Origin: [Mycobacterium] stephanolepidis
GTDB taxonomy: Bacteria > Actinomycetota > Actinomycetes > Mycobacteriales > Mycobacteriaceae
Direction of reading: 5' to 3'
Assembly (NCBI RefSeq): GCF_002356335.1
Contig: NZ_AP018165.1
Coordinates: 3,224,001-3,288,000, forward strand
Length of the DNA stretch: 64,000 nucleotides
Part shown: positions 47,168 through 55,806 of the stretch, piece by piece
Layout of the letters: every line of letters starts with the position of its first letter
Position numbering within the stretch: position 1 is the first letter of the stretch
Notes under the pieces: model-generated
Told to the model about the DNA's origin: nothing
Database searches by the model: none
The model's input: only the letters and a program-made list of their open reading frames with translations
Position numbers and translations under genes: made by a program

Positions 47168-48361
47168 ATGCTCATTCGCTGCCGGAGCCGCAGGGCCGGC
47201 GACATCCGGCCAAATCCCTCGACGGGACCGACCAATGAGCCATCGGGGAGAAGACTGTTTGTCGGTTCGGTGGCAGCGTTGGCCGGGACGGTGACCCTGC
47301 TCTCGGGTTGCGTGCGGTTTGATCCCACCCAGGATCAGCCGTTCACCGAGGTTCCCAGCCGCGGGATTGCCCAGACCACGACCACCCCGCCGCCACCGTT
47401 GCCGGGTAAACCGTTTCCCAAGCAGTGCGCCGCCGACGGTGTGATGCAGGGATGCCTGGAAGCCACCAGCGGGCTCATCATGGGCAGCGACGGCAAGACC
47501 GCTTTGGTCGCCGAGCGGGCGACGGGTGCCGTCAAAGAGATCGCGACGAGTGCCGAGCCGAAGGTGAAGACAACCATCCCCGTCGACCCCTCCGGGGACG
47601 GTGGACTGTCCGACATCGTGCTCTCCCCCTCATACCAGCAGGACCGGCTGATGTACGCCTACATCAGTACCCCCACCGACAACCGGGTGATTCGCATCGC
47701 CGATGGCGATGTGCCCAAGGACATTCTCACTGGAATTCCGAAGGGCCCCAACGGTAATGCCGGATCGCTGGCGTTCATCAGCCCCACCACGCTGGTGGTC
47801 CAGACCGGCACCGGCGGTAATCCGGCCGCAGCCAACGATCCGAACTCTCTGGCCGGCAAGGTGATCCGCATCGAACAGCCCACCACCATCGACCAGGCCG
47901 CACCGACCACCGCGATCAGCGGCCTCGGTGACGGCGGCGCGATGTGCGTGGACGCCGCCAACGGCACGCTGTATGTCACCGACCGCTCACCCGTCGGAGA
48001 CCGGCTGCAAAAGCTGACCAAGGACGGCAAGATCACGACGGTGTGGACCTGGCCCGACAAACCCGGGGTGGCGGGCTGCGCCGCGTTGGACAGCTCGGTC
48101 ATGGTCAACCTGGTCTTCAACCAGACCACTGTCGTAGTGCGCCAGAACCCGGAGACAGGTGCGGTCACCGGCGATCCCGAGGTGCTCCGACAAAAGGAGC
48201 AGCACGGTCACGTGCGCGCGCTCAAGCTCTCGGCCGACGGGAACGTCTGGGGCGGTTCCATCAACAAGGACTTCGGCACCGCCACCCCCACCGAGGACGT
48301 GGTGTTCCCACTGTTCCCGAAGGGCGGCGGATTCCCCCGCGCCAACGACGACCTGGACTAA
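47168..48361 (+). CDS. lppZ: lipoprotein LppZ, beta-propeller (glucose/sorbosone dehydrogenase-like)
   Basis: A 397-residue exported lipoprotein. The N-terminal region has SGRRLFVGS, compatible with twin-arginine export, then a hydrophobic stretch and the lipobox LLSGC with Cys48 as the lipidated residue. The mature part resembles PQQ-type glucose/sorbosone dehydrogenase propellers (repeated D-G segments such as GSDGKTALVAERATG, SGLGDGG). ATG at 47168 lies 7 bases after TAATCT (47155-47160), suggesting a leaderless mRNA. M. tuberculosis Rv3006 matches in place. It converges on gatB across a strong hairpin. Confidence 0.92.
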   Translation: MLIRCRSRRAGDIRPNPSTGPTNEPSGRRLFVGSVAALAGTVTLLSGCVRFDPTQDQPFTEVPSRGIAQTTTTPPPPLPGKPFPKQCAADGVMQGCLEATSGLIMGSDGKTALVAERATGAVKEIATSAEPKVKTTIPVDPSGDGGLSDIVLSPSYQQDRLMYAYISTPTDNRVIRIADGDVPKDILTGIPKGPNGNAGSLAFISPTTLVVQTGTGGNPAAANDPNSLAGKVIRIEQPTTIDQAAPTTAISGLGDGGAMCVDAANGTLYVTDRSPVGDRLQKLTKDGKITTVWTWPDKPGVAGCAALDSSVMVNLVFNQTTVVVRQNPETGAVTGDPEVLRQKEQHGHVRALKLSADGNVWGGSINKDFGTATPTEDVVFPLFPKGGGFPRANDDLD

Positions 48362-48370
48362 CTTCTCGCC

Positions 48371-48425
48371 GACTGTCGACTTTTCGCGGTGCTCACTCGC
48401 ACTTTGTCGCGAGAAGTCGACAGTC
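48371..48425. terminator. long inverted repeat between convergent lppZ and gatB
   Basis: GACTGTCGACTTTTCGCG (48371-48388) pairs with CGCGAGAAGTCGACAGTC (48408-48425) with one G-T mismatch over 18 bases and a 19-base loop. It occupies nearly the whole 73-base gap between stops, so it probably ends both transcripts. Confidence 0.75.
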
Positions 48426-48434
48426 AGCGTGTGA

Positions 48435-49934
48435 TCAGGCCTGCCCGCAGGCCTTCAGCACCAAGTCCTTGACCAGCGCGGCGTCCGCCTGTCCCCTGGT
48501 GGCCTTCATCACCGCACCGACGATGGCGCCCGCGGCCGCCACCTTGCCGTCGCGGATCTTCTGCGCGACATCGGGGTTGGCCGCCAATGCCTCATCGACG
48601 GCGGCCTGGATCACCGAATCGTCGCGCACCACGGTCAACCCGCGGGCAGTCATCACCTGCTCGGGCTCGCCCTCTCCGGCCAGCACGCCATCGACCACCT
48701 GGCGCGCCAACTTGTTGGACAGCTTGCCGTCGTTGATCAACGCGGCAACAGCGGCCACCTGCTTTGGCGTGATGGGAAGTTCGGCCAGCTCGACCTCACG
48801 CGAATTGGCTTGCTGGACGAGGTAGTTGCCCCACCACGAGCGCGCCTCCTCGCTGCTGGCCCCCTCGACGACGGTGGCCTGCACAAGTTCGACGGCGCCG
48901 TTGTTCACCAGATCGCGCATCACCTCATCGGAGACACCCCATTCCTGCTGGATGCGCCCCAACCGCAACCAGGGCAGCTCGGGCAGGGTGCCGCGTAGCC
49001 GCTCGATCAGCTCGGTGCTCGGTGCGACGGGTTCCAGGTCGGGCTCCGGGAAGTACCGGTAGTCCTCGGCTGTCTCCTTGCGGCGCCCCGCACTGGTAGA
49101 GCCGTCCTGCTCCAGGAAGTGCCGGGTTTCCTGAATGACATCCTCACCCGCATCCAGAACAGCTGCCTGACGGCGCATCTCGTAGCGCACCGCCACCTCG
49201 ACGCTCTTGAGTGAGTTGACGTTCTTGGTCTCGGTACGGGTGCCGAACTCGTCGGCGCCGGTGGGCATCAGCGACACATTCGCATCGCAGCGCATGGACC
49301 CGTGATCCATACGCACATCGGAAACGTCCAACGCGCGCAACAGGTCCCGCAGTGCCGTCACGTAGGCACGGGCGATCTCCGGAGCTCGTTCCCCGGTGCC
49401 CTCGATGGGTTTGGTGACGATCTCGACAAGCGGCACGCCCGCCCGGTTGTAGTCGAGCAGGGATTCGGTGGCCCCGGAGATGCGGCCGGTCTCGCTGCCG
49501 ATATGCGTCAGCTTGCCGGTGTCCTCCTCCATGTGGGCACGCTCGATCTGCACCCGCCAGATGGTGCCGTCTTCGAGCGGAACGTCCAGGTAGCCGTTGA
49601 ACGCGATCGGCTCGTCGTACTGGGAGATCTGGTAGTTCTTCGGCTGGTCCGGGTAGAAGTAGTTCTTGCGGGCGAACCGGCCCCACGGGGCGATCTCACA
49701 ATTCAGCGCCAGCCCGATACGGATGGCCGATTCGACGGCCTTCTCGTTGACCACCGGCAGCGAGCCCGGCAGCCCCAGACAGACGGGGCAGATCTGGGTG
49801 TTCGGCTCCGCGCCGAATGTGGTGGGGCAGCCGCAGAACATCTTGGTGGCCGTGGACAGTTCGACGTGGACCTCCATGCCGAGCACCGGCTCGTATCGGG
49901 TCAGCACGTCGTCGTAGTCCAGCAGTTCTGTCAT
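48435..49934 (-). CDS. gatB: aspartyl/glutamyl-tRNA amidotransferase subunit B
   Basis: A 499-residue GatB, the kinase-like subunit that phosphorylates Glu-tRNA(Gln) before amidation. Characteristic are [16 protein letters not shown] near the N terminus, the zinc-site cysteines in CGCPTTFG and CPVCLGLPG, and [13 protein letters not shown]. The C-terminal YqeY-like tail domain is present. ATG at 49934 lies 6 bases after TAGGAT (49946-49941), so probably leaderless. gatA and gatC are about 3.3 kb away on the same strand, the split arrangement usual in mycobacteria. Confidence 0.97.
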   Translation of the reverse strand: MTELLDYDDVLTRYEPVLGMEVHVELSTATKMFCGCPTTFGAEPNTQICPVCLGLPGSLPVVNEKAVESAIRIGLALNCEIAPWGRFARKNYFYPDQPKNYQISQYDEPIAFNGYLDVPLEDGTIWRVQIERAHMEEDTGKLTHIGSETGRISGATESLLDYNRAGVPLVEIVTKPIEGTGERAPEIARAYVTALRDLLRALDVSDVRMDHGSMRCDANVSLMPTGADEFGTRTETKNVNSLKSVEVAVRYEMRRQAAVLDAGEDVIQETRHFLEQDGSTSAGRRKETAEDYRYFPEPDLEPVAPSTELIERLRGTLPELPWLRLGRIQQEWGVSDEVMRDLVNNGAVELVQATVVEGASSEEARSWWGNYLVQQANSREVELAELPITPKQVAAVAALINDGKLSNKLARQVVDGVLAGEGEPEQVMTARGLTVVRDDSVIQAAVDEALAANPDVAQKIRDGKVAAAGAIVGAVMKATRGQADAALVKDLVLKACGQA

Positions 49935-50003
49935 GCCGCGATCCTAATAGGTCGGCTTTGCCGCCCGAGGGCTGAGCTGGCCCTACCCGACGAACCCATC
50001 CTT

Positions 50004-50061
50004 CGAGCGCATACCGCACGTAGGTGAATCGCGAGAATCATCCACACCAGGTATGCGCTCG
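50004..50061. repeat. 58-bp inverted-repeat element, copy 2 (perfect arms)
   Basis: CGAGCGCATACC (50004-50015) pairs perfectly with GGTATGCGCTCG (50050-50061) around a 34-base loop. Geometry and arm sequence match copy 1 at 5201-5258. It lies between pfkA and gatB, both on the minus strand, so it may end pfkA transcription before the separate gatB promoter. Confidence 0.75.
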
Positions 50062-50075
50062 GCGAACCTGCCAGA

Positions 50076-51107
50076 TCAGCCGAAGAACGCGGCAGCGTCC
50101 TCGTAGCGATTCTTTGGGACCAGCTTGAGATGACGGGTGGCCTCGGACAAGGGCACCCGTCCGATGTCCTGGCCCCGCAGCGACACCATCACCCCGTACT
50201 CGCCGGCATGGGCGGCATCCGCTGCGTTCACTCCGAATCGGGTGGCGAGCACCCTGTCGAACGGTGTCGGGGTGCCGCCGCGCTGCACATGGCCCAGCAC
50301 GGTGGTGCGCACCTCCTTGTTGATGCGCTTCTCGATTTCCACGCCCAGCTGCTGCGCCACTCCGGTGAACCGCTGATGCCCGAACTCGTCAATTCCGCCG
50401 TCGCGTAACTCCATTGAGCCCTCGGCCGGCTTGGCGCCCTCTGCCACCACACAGATGAAATGCGAATCCCCACGCTGGAAGCGGCCCTTGATGAGTCGAC
50501 ACACCTCTTCCACGTCGTACGGCACTTCGGGAATCAATGTCATGTGCGCGCCGGAGGCCAGTCCGGAGTGCAGGGCGATCCAGCCCGCATGCCTGCCCAT
50601 CACTTCCACCAGCATGACGCGCTGATGCGATTCGGCCGTGCTGTGCAACCGATCGATGGCGTCGGTGGCGATGGTCAGCGCGGTATCGAACCCGAAAGTG
50701 ACATCGGTGCAATCGATGTCATTGTCGATCGTCTTGGGCACCCCGACCACGGGGACGTTCTCGTCGGCGAGCCAGCTCGCCGCGGTGAGCGTGCCCTCCC
50801 CACCGATCGGGATCAGCACATCGATCCCGTTGTCGTCGAGGGTCTGCTTGATCTGGTCCAGCCCGGCGCGCAGCTTGTCGGGATTGGTGCGCGCGGTGCC
50901 CAGCACCGTGCCGCCCTTGGTCAGCAGCCGGTCGTTGCGGTCGTCGTTGGCCAGCTGGATGCGCCGGTTCTCCAACAGACCGCGCCAGCCGTCCTGAAAT
51001 CCCACGACCTGCGAGTCGTAGCGGTTGGCACAGGTCCGTACCACCGCCCTGATGACGGCGTTCAGCCCGGGACAGTCGCCGCCACCGGTAAGCACTCCGA
51101 TACGCAT
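50076..51107 (-). CDS. pfkA: 6-phosphofructokinase
   Basis: A 343-residue ATP- or PPi-type phosphofructokinase of glycolysis. N-terminal [16 protein letters not shown], the catalytic [22 protein letters not shown] and [10 protein letters not shown] segments are all present. The length matches mycobacterial PfkA. ATG at 51107 ([10 protein letters not shown]) is the family start; ATGs at 51116 and 51119 are alternatives, and the long in-frame extension further upstream overlaps the esterase and is rejected. It is followed by the inverted-repeat element at 50004-50061. Confidence 0.97.
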   Translation of the reverse strand: MRIGVLTGGGDCPGLNAVIRAVVRTCANRYDSQVVGFQDGWRGLLENRRIQLANDDRNDRLLTKGGTVLGTARTNPDKLRAGLDQIKQTLDDNGIDVLIPIGGEGTLTAASWLADENVPVVGVPKTIDNDIDCTDVTFGFDTALTIATDAIDRLHSTAESHQRVMLVEVMGRHAGWIALHSGLASGAHMTLIPEVPYDVEEVCRLIKGRFQRGDSHFICVVAEGAKPAEGSMELRDGGIDEFGHQRFTGVAQQLGVEIEKRINKEVRTTVLGHVQRGGTPTPFDRVLATRFGVNAADAAHAGEYGVMVSLRGQDIGRVPLSEATRHLKLVPKNRYEDAAAFFG

Positions 51108-51145
51108 AGGCCCCATCATGCCCGTGACATCGCCGGGCGGCAGCG

Positions 51146-52641
51146 CTACGACGCCTTCGGTGGACGCTGCGGGGCGCTCAGCGTGAACCCCGCCCACACA
51201 TCGCGGCGGTCGACGCCGAGGTTCTTCTCGACGCATGTCACCCGGTCGAAGACCATCACCGGCCAGTCCGGATCGCCGTATGTCGGCCAGTCCTCGCTCG
51301 GAACACCGTTGCGCGCGAACGCCACCCAGCGCTCTTGCACATCGTCGACCACCCGTGAGGCATCGCGATGAGTAAAGCTCCCCGCCAAGAGCGCCCCGGC
51401 CGGACCACGGTAATTGCCGAAGACCGCGAGCAGCTCGGTGGCATGCGAGCCCTTCAGGCCCGCGGCCCGCACGGGCCAGGGCGCGTAGTCGAATTGGTAC
51501 ACGTATACCGGTGCGAATTGCTGATGCGCCCGGGCAATCCGCCACACCGAAGAGGTGAAGAACATGTCTCCGGCCAGCCGCAACCGGGCTTCCTTCGATG
51601 GATATCCCGGGTAGGCCCCGACAATCCGCTCGAGATACCCGGGCCCTCCGCGCGCAAGAATCTCCCGCTGTTCGACCTCGGATAGCGGCATCACCTTGAT
51701 GGCCTTGGTGAAAAGCCTGGCTTCATCGGCGTTACTTCCGATGATCAGCGGAACTCGTTGCGCATCACCGTGTTCGATGGCATCGACAGGAGTACTCGGC
51801 AGATAGTCACCGTCGACCGAGGGCCCAAAGGGAAATCCACCCTCGACCATCAACGTGCGCTGTGCACGTAGGAGCTGCCGCGGCGAGGCGTTCATGACCG
51901 TCTCGGCAGCGTTATCAGGGCCAGCCCCAAGCAGTTCGGCGAATCGCCGGGCCTCATGCGCGACTGTATCGGCGCTGGCGGCCAGGCCGCTGGCGGTGCT
52001 TTGGATGATCGCGCGGTGGAACAACCCCGCGGCGGCGGGGTAGTCATCAGCGTCTCGACGCCGCTGGCACCGGCACTCTCGCCGAAGATGGTCACATTCT
52101 CCGGATCTCCGCCGAATTCGCGGATGTTGTCGCGAACCCACTGCAGCGCCAGCACGAGATCACGCAGGTACACGTTGCTTTCGATGATGTGCTCGGCATC
52201 AGACAGCGAGGACAGATCGAAGGCGCCCAGCGCCCCCACGCGATAGTTGGCCGACACATAGACGCATCCGCGACGCGCCAGTATCGATCCCTCGTAGGGA
52301 GGCGAGGCACTGGCACCGAGAAAATATCCACCGCCATAGATGTAGAACATCACCGGCAATGGACCGTCGGGCAGTTCCTCCGGCGTCACCACGTTGAGCG
52401 TCAGACAGTCCTCGCTGCGACGTTTCTGCGGAGTGAACACCTTGGGCTGGTAGGGCACCGCACCGAATCTCGTGCAGCGCCGGACGCCTTCCCAGGGCTG
52501 CACGGGGCGCGGCGCCCGCAGCCGTAGCGGCCCTACCGGCGGTTCGGCGTACGGGATTCCCCGGAAACGGCGCATTCCACGCCGCACAAAACCTTCAACA
52601 ATGCCGCTGTTGACTTGCACTCGCTTCGGCGCCGCTGCCAC
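51146..52641 (-). pseudogene. type-B carboxylesterase broken by a single-base frameshift
   Basis: Two overlapping frames together encode one carboxylesterase/lipase of about 500 residues. The N-terminal frame holds GIPYAEPPVGPLR, SEDCLTLNV and the nucleophile motif GESAGA, but goes out of frame after about 204 residues. The C-terminal frame begins with the expected PAAAGLFHRAIIQS and contains [10 protein letters not shown] and [10 protein letters not shown], the later catalytic regions. Adding one G to the GGGG run at 52037-52040 restores a continuous protein. The start is GTG 52641, 7 bases after TAGGTT (52654-52649), or TTG 52650. It is either a real recent mutation, a slippery switch, or a sequencing error. 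Confidence 0.85.
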
Positions 52642-52671
52642 GGATGCCAACCTAGCTCCCGCCGCGAGTGG

Positions 52672-52920
52672 TCACCGCCCCGGGCGCACCGCCGTGGGGC
52701 CCGGCCTGGTTGTCACGATGGTGGCCTGCGGTGGCGCGTTCCCCGGATCGGGCGCCGATGACAAGTGATTGTCGCCGGGAGCAAGACAGTCGGGCTCCGT
52801 CGATCCGCTGCACGCGGCCGGTTTCACCTGCACTACCGCCTGCAGAGCATCGGTATGGCTCGTCACCACCACCCCAGCCAGAACGGCCGCGCATGCACCG
52901 GCCGCGGCCATCTGACGCAT
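52672..52920 (-). CDS. small secreted cysteine-pair peptide, copy A
   Basis: An 82-residue protein. The first ~26 residues look like a signal peptide (MRQM, then an Ala/Val-rich core). The mature part contains one Cys pair spaced by 8 residues, GDNHL, and PDPGN, PQATI in order, with a Pro/Thr-rich tail. The ATG at 52920 has GGAGGG 7 bases upstream. It shares the pattern Q-x-K, CS, C, GD-x-HL, P-x-PGN, P-x-ATI with the preceding gene at 52941, so they are tandem paralogues. I recognise no family. It lies 20 bases after that gene and just before the frameshifted esterase. Confidence 0.65.
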   Translation of the reverse strand: MRQMAAAGACAAVLAGVVVTSHTDALQAVVQVKPAACSGSTEPDCLAPGDNHLSSAPDPGNAPPQATIVTTRPGPTAVRPGR

Positions 52921-52940
52921 CGACACCCTCCGCACGCTCG

Positions 52941-53156
52941 TCACGCTCGCGGCAAGACCGTGCTGGGGCGTGTCTTTGTCTGCGGGATGGTCGCCCGCGG
53001 CACCATGTTGCCGGGGTTCGGTCGCGCCGTCAGATGAGGATCGCCGGAGTGATCGCAGGTGGTATCGGCCTGCACCGAGCATTGGACCTTCGTCTGCTGC
53101 GTCGCGGGAACGGATTGCGAAACCGCCATCGCTGCCGCCACGCTGACGGCGATCAC
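52941..53156 (-). CDS. small secreted cysteine-pair peptide, copy B
   Basis: A 71-residue protein starting GTG at 53156; an in-frame stop immediately upstream limits other starts. Residues 1-17 are hydrophobic (IAVSVAAAMAVSQS), a likely signal peptide. The mature part carries QTKVQCS, a second Cys 8 residues later, GDPHL, PNPGN and PRATI, in the same order and spacing as copy A, and ends in a Thr/Pro/Lys-rich tail. No clear Shine-Dalgarno is seen. Upstream is the AT-rich palindrome at 53183-53194. Function unknown; a secreted disulfide-bonded mini-protein is the simplest reading. Confidence 0.6.
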   Translation of the reverse strand: MIAVSVAAAMAVSQSVPATQQTKVQCSVQADTTCDHSGDPHLTARPNPGNMVPRATIPQTKTRPSTVLPRA

Positions 53157-53182
53157 TGCACCACTGCACCAGTGCCATCATA

Positions 53183-53194
53183 TGCATATATGCA
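53183..53194. promoter_or_regulatory. AT-rich palindrome in the promoter region of the small secreted peptides
   Basis: TGCATATATGCA is a perfect 12-base palindrome inside a markedly AT-rich stretch (53180-53199) lying 27 bases before the copy B start. It could be an operator or simply contain the -10 region (TATATG, CATATG on the minus strand). Confidence 0.45.
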
Positions 53195-53251
53195 AATATG
53201 ACAGCTCTTGCTGCCTGAAAGGCCGGATCCCTACTAATTGCCTGTGAATCT

Positions 53252-54733
53252 CTAGAGCGCGGACGGCAGCGGCCCACGCGCCGTCTCATACGCCGCCCCG
53301 ACCCGGTATAGCCGGTCGTCGGCAAGGGCTGGCGCCATGATCTGCAGGCCCACCGGCAGCCCGTCGTCGGCCGATAGTCCCGAGGGCACCGACATTCCGC
53401 AGTGCCCGGCCAGATTCAGCGGCAGGGTGCACAGGTCGAACTGGTACATAGCCAGCGGGTCGTCGACCTTCTCCCCCAACCGGAATGCGGTCGTGGGCGT
53501 CGCCGGGGTGACCAGCACATCAACCTGTTCGTAGGCCTGCTCCAGATCACGCTTGATCAGGGTGCGCACCTTTTGGGCCCGACCGTAATAGGCGTCGTAG
53601 TACCCGGCAGATAGCGCATAGGTGCCGATCATGATGCGCCGCTTGACCTCTGGGCCAAAGCCCGCGGCCCGGGTGAGCGCCATGACTTCCTCGGCGCTGT
53701 GCGTTCCGTCGTCGCCGACACGCATCCCGTACCGCATGGCATCGAACCGAGCCAGGTTGGAGGACACCTCGGACGGCAGGATCAGGTAGTACGCCGGAAG
53801 TGCGTATTCGAAGTGCGGACAGGACACCTCCACCACGTCGGCGCCCAACGCGGTGAGCTGCTCGACGGCCGCATCGAAAGACGCCATCACACCCGGCTGG
53901 TACCCGTCGCCACGCAGCTGTGAGACCACGCCGACACGTACGCCCTTGAGGTCACCGGCAGCACCGGCACGAGCAGCGGCCACCACATCGGGGACCGGTT
54001 CGTCGACCGAGGTGGAGTCGCGCGGGTCATGTCCGGCGATTACCTGGTGCAGCAGTGCGGTATCCAAAACCGTACGTGCACAAGGTCCGCCCTGATCCAG
54101 CGATGACGCGCAAGCCACCAGGCCGTACCGCGAAACAGTGCCGTAGGTCGGCTTGACCCCGACGGTGGCGGTGAGGGCCGCGGGCTGACGGATGGAACCG
54201 CCGGTGTCGGTACCGATGGCCAGCGGTGCCTGGAAGGCGGCCAGTGCGGCCGCGCTACCGCCACCCGAGCCACCCGGCACGCGCTCGGTATCCCACGGAT
54301 TGCGGGTGGGTCCGTACGCGGAGTTCTCGGTGGAGGAGCCCATCGCGAACTCGTCCATATTCGTCTTGCCCAGGATCGGGATCCCGGCTTCACGCAGCCG
54401 AGCGGTCACCGTCGCGTCGTAGGGCGGAACCCAGTTCTCCAGAATCTTCGACCCACACGTGGTCGGCATATCCCGGGTGGTGAAGACGTCCTTGAGCGCC
54501 AGCGGAACACCGGCGAGGGCCGATGCGGGCTGATCGCCCCGTGCGATGGCGTCGTCGGCATCCTTGGCGGCGGCAAGGGCCTGCTCCCCCGCCACGTGCA
54601 GGAATGCGCGGTAGGTCTCGTCGGTACTGGTGATCTGGTCCAGATGCGCACGCGTCACCTCAACGGAGGACACTTCGCGGGAATGAATCAGCGTCGCCAG
54701 CGATGCAGCATCCTGCCTGATCAGGTCGGTCAC
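53252..54733 (-). CDS. gatA: aspartyl/glutamyl-tRNA amidotransferase subunit A
   Basis: A 493-residue amidase-signature enzyme that supplies ammonia from glutamine for Gln-tRNA (and Asn-tRNA) formation. The Ser-cisSer-Lys triad lies in [17 protein letters not shown] (Lys), and [12 protein letters not shown] followed by [12 protein letters not shown] (Ser residues). The length is normal. GTG start at 54733 overlaps the gatC stop by GTGA, so gatCA are coupled. The two small secreted-peptide genes follow on the same strand after 95 bases. Confidence 0.97.
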   Translation of the reverse strand: MTDLIRQDAASLATLIHSREVSSVEVTRAHLDQITSTDETYRAFLHVAGEQALAAAKDADDAIARGDQPASALAGVPLALKDVFTTRDMPTTCGSKILENWVPPYDATVTARLREAGIPILGKTNMDEFAMGSSTENSAYGPTRNPWDTERVPGGSGGGSAAALAAFQAPLAIGTDTGGSIRQPAALTATVGVKPTYGTVSRYGLVACASSLDQGGPCARTVLDTALLHQVIAGHDPRDSTSVDEPVPDVVAAARAGAAGDLKGVRVGVVSQLRGDGYQPGVMASFDAAVEQLTALGADVVEVSCPHFEYALPAYYLILPSEVSSNLARFDAMRYGMRVGDDGTHSAEEVMALTRAAGFGPEVKRRIMIGTYALSAGYYDAYYGRAQKVRTLIKRDLEQAYEQVDVLVTPATPTTAFRLGEKVDDPLAMYQFDLCTLPLNLAGHCGMSVPSGLSADDGLPVGLQIMAPALADDRLYRVGAAYETARGPLPSAL

Positions 54734-55038
54734 TCTTCTTCTCCCAGGATCTGCGGAACCGCGAAACGCCCCTCGGCCACCCGAGGAGCCTGTGCCAGCG
54801 CCTCATCAGGGGTCAGGCAGTCGGCGATCACATCCGGCCGTGTGACATTTACCGCATCAAGCGGAGAACTCGTCGCATCGACCTCGTCGAGCTCATCAGT
54901 GGAAACGGCACTGATCTGGCTGACGTGGCCGAGGATCGCGTCGAGTTGCCCCGCGTATCCATCCAGCTCAGCGTCGGTCAGCGCAAGCCGGGCCAATCTG
55001 GCCAGGTGCGCGACCTCGTCACGGGATATGGCGCTCAC
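54730..55038 (-). CDS. gatC: aspartyl/glutamyl-tRNA amidotransferase subunit C
   Basis: A 102-residue GatC that bridges GatA and GatB. It begins [20 protein letters not shown], the family opening, and has [17 protein letters not shown] in the linker. The GTG at 55038 is chosen because TAGGCT (55052-55047) lies 8 bases before it, indicating a leaderless mRNA; an extension to 55080 would lie upstream of that promoter. It heads the gatCA operon and is divergent from the ACT-domain gene. Confidence 0.95.
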   Translation of the reverse strand: MSAISRDEVAHLARLARLALTDAELDGYAGQLDAILGHVSQISAVSTDELDEVDATSSPLDAVNVTRPDVIADCLTPDEALAQAPRVAEGRFAVPQILGEEE

Positions 55039-55081
55039 GGCTAGATAGCCTAGAGGGCGGCCGTACCTGACCTGTGCCACA

Positions 55082-55747
55082 GTGTTGGACGTGCCGTCCT
55101 ATCTGCTGCGCTTACAACTTGCCGACCGACCCGGAAGTCTGGGATCGGTCGCCGTCGCGCTCGGCACGGTGGGTGCGGACATCCTGTCCCTCGACGTCGT
55201 CGAGCGCGGTCCCGGGTATGCCATCGATGACCTGGTCATCGACCTGCCACCCGGTTCCATGCCCGACTCGTTGATCACCGCCGCCGAAGCGTTGAACGGG
55301 GTGCATGTGCATTCCATCCGCCCGCACACCGGGCTGCTGGAGGCACACCGCGAACTGGAACTGATCGACAGGGTGGCCGCCGCCGCGTCATCCGCCCGCC
55401 TGGAAGTGCTGGCCCAGGAGGCCCCGCACGTGCTGCGCGCGAACTGGTGCACCGTGGTGCGGCAGGAAGGCAGTGGCTTCATCCGGGTGGCGGGAAGCGC
55501 CGGTGCCCCGGAAACACAGGCCACCGCCGCCCCGTGGCTACCGCTGAGCCGGGCCCAGGTCCTGGAAACCGCAGCCGAATGGGTACCGCAGCTGTGGAAG
55601 GACATGGACACCACGCTGGCCGCCGCGCCACTGGGGTCCGGTGACACCGCCGTGGTCCTCGGCCGTCCCGGCGGCCCGGAGTTTCGCCCCTCGGAGGTGG
55701 CCCGCCTCGGCTATCTGGCGGGGATCGTCGCCACCTTGGTGCGATAG
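55082..55747 (+). CDS. ACT-domain amino-acid-binding protein
   Basis: A 221-residue protein with an N-terminal ACT domain ([20 protein letters not shown], then [12 protein letters not shown]) and a C-terminal half with a less clear fold. M. tuberculosis Rv3013 sits in the same place beside gatC. ACT domains bind amino acids to regulate partner enzymes; no catalytic domain is fused here, so it may be a free regulatory or sensor protein. GTG at 55082, divergent from gatC with 43 bases between. Confidence 0.85.
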   Translation: MLDVPSYLLRLQLADRPGSLGSVAVALGTVGADILSLDVVERGPGYAIDDLVIDLPPGSMPDSLITAAEALNGVHVHSIRPHTGLLEAHRELELIDRVAAAASSARLEVLAQEAPHVLRANWCTVVRQEGSGFIRVAGSAGAPETQATAAPWLPLSRAQVLETAAEWVPQLWKDMDTTLAAAPLGSGDTAVVLGRPGGPEFRPSEVARLGYLAGIVATLVR

Positions 55748-55806
55748 CGGCCTGTTCACAGGAACGGCACAGCCAATTCCCTGAGTCGCCCTGCACACTC
55801 ACTGGC

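Noticed and set aside
53157..53325. A longer minus-strand frame (52672-53325) covering both small secreted peptides
   Set aside because: Its first part is Arg/Ser-rich with no structure, overlaps copy B in another frame, and lacks a ribosome site; the ATG at 52920 has a clear GGAGGG and a signal peptide.
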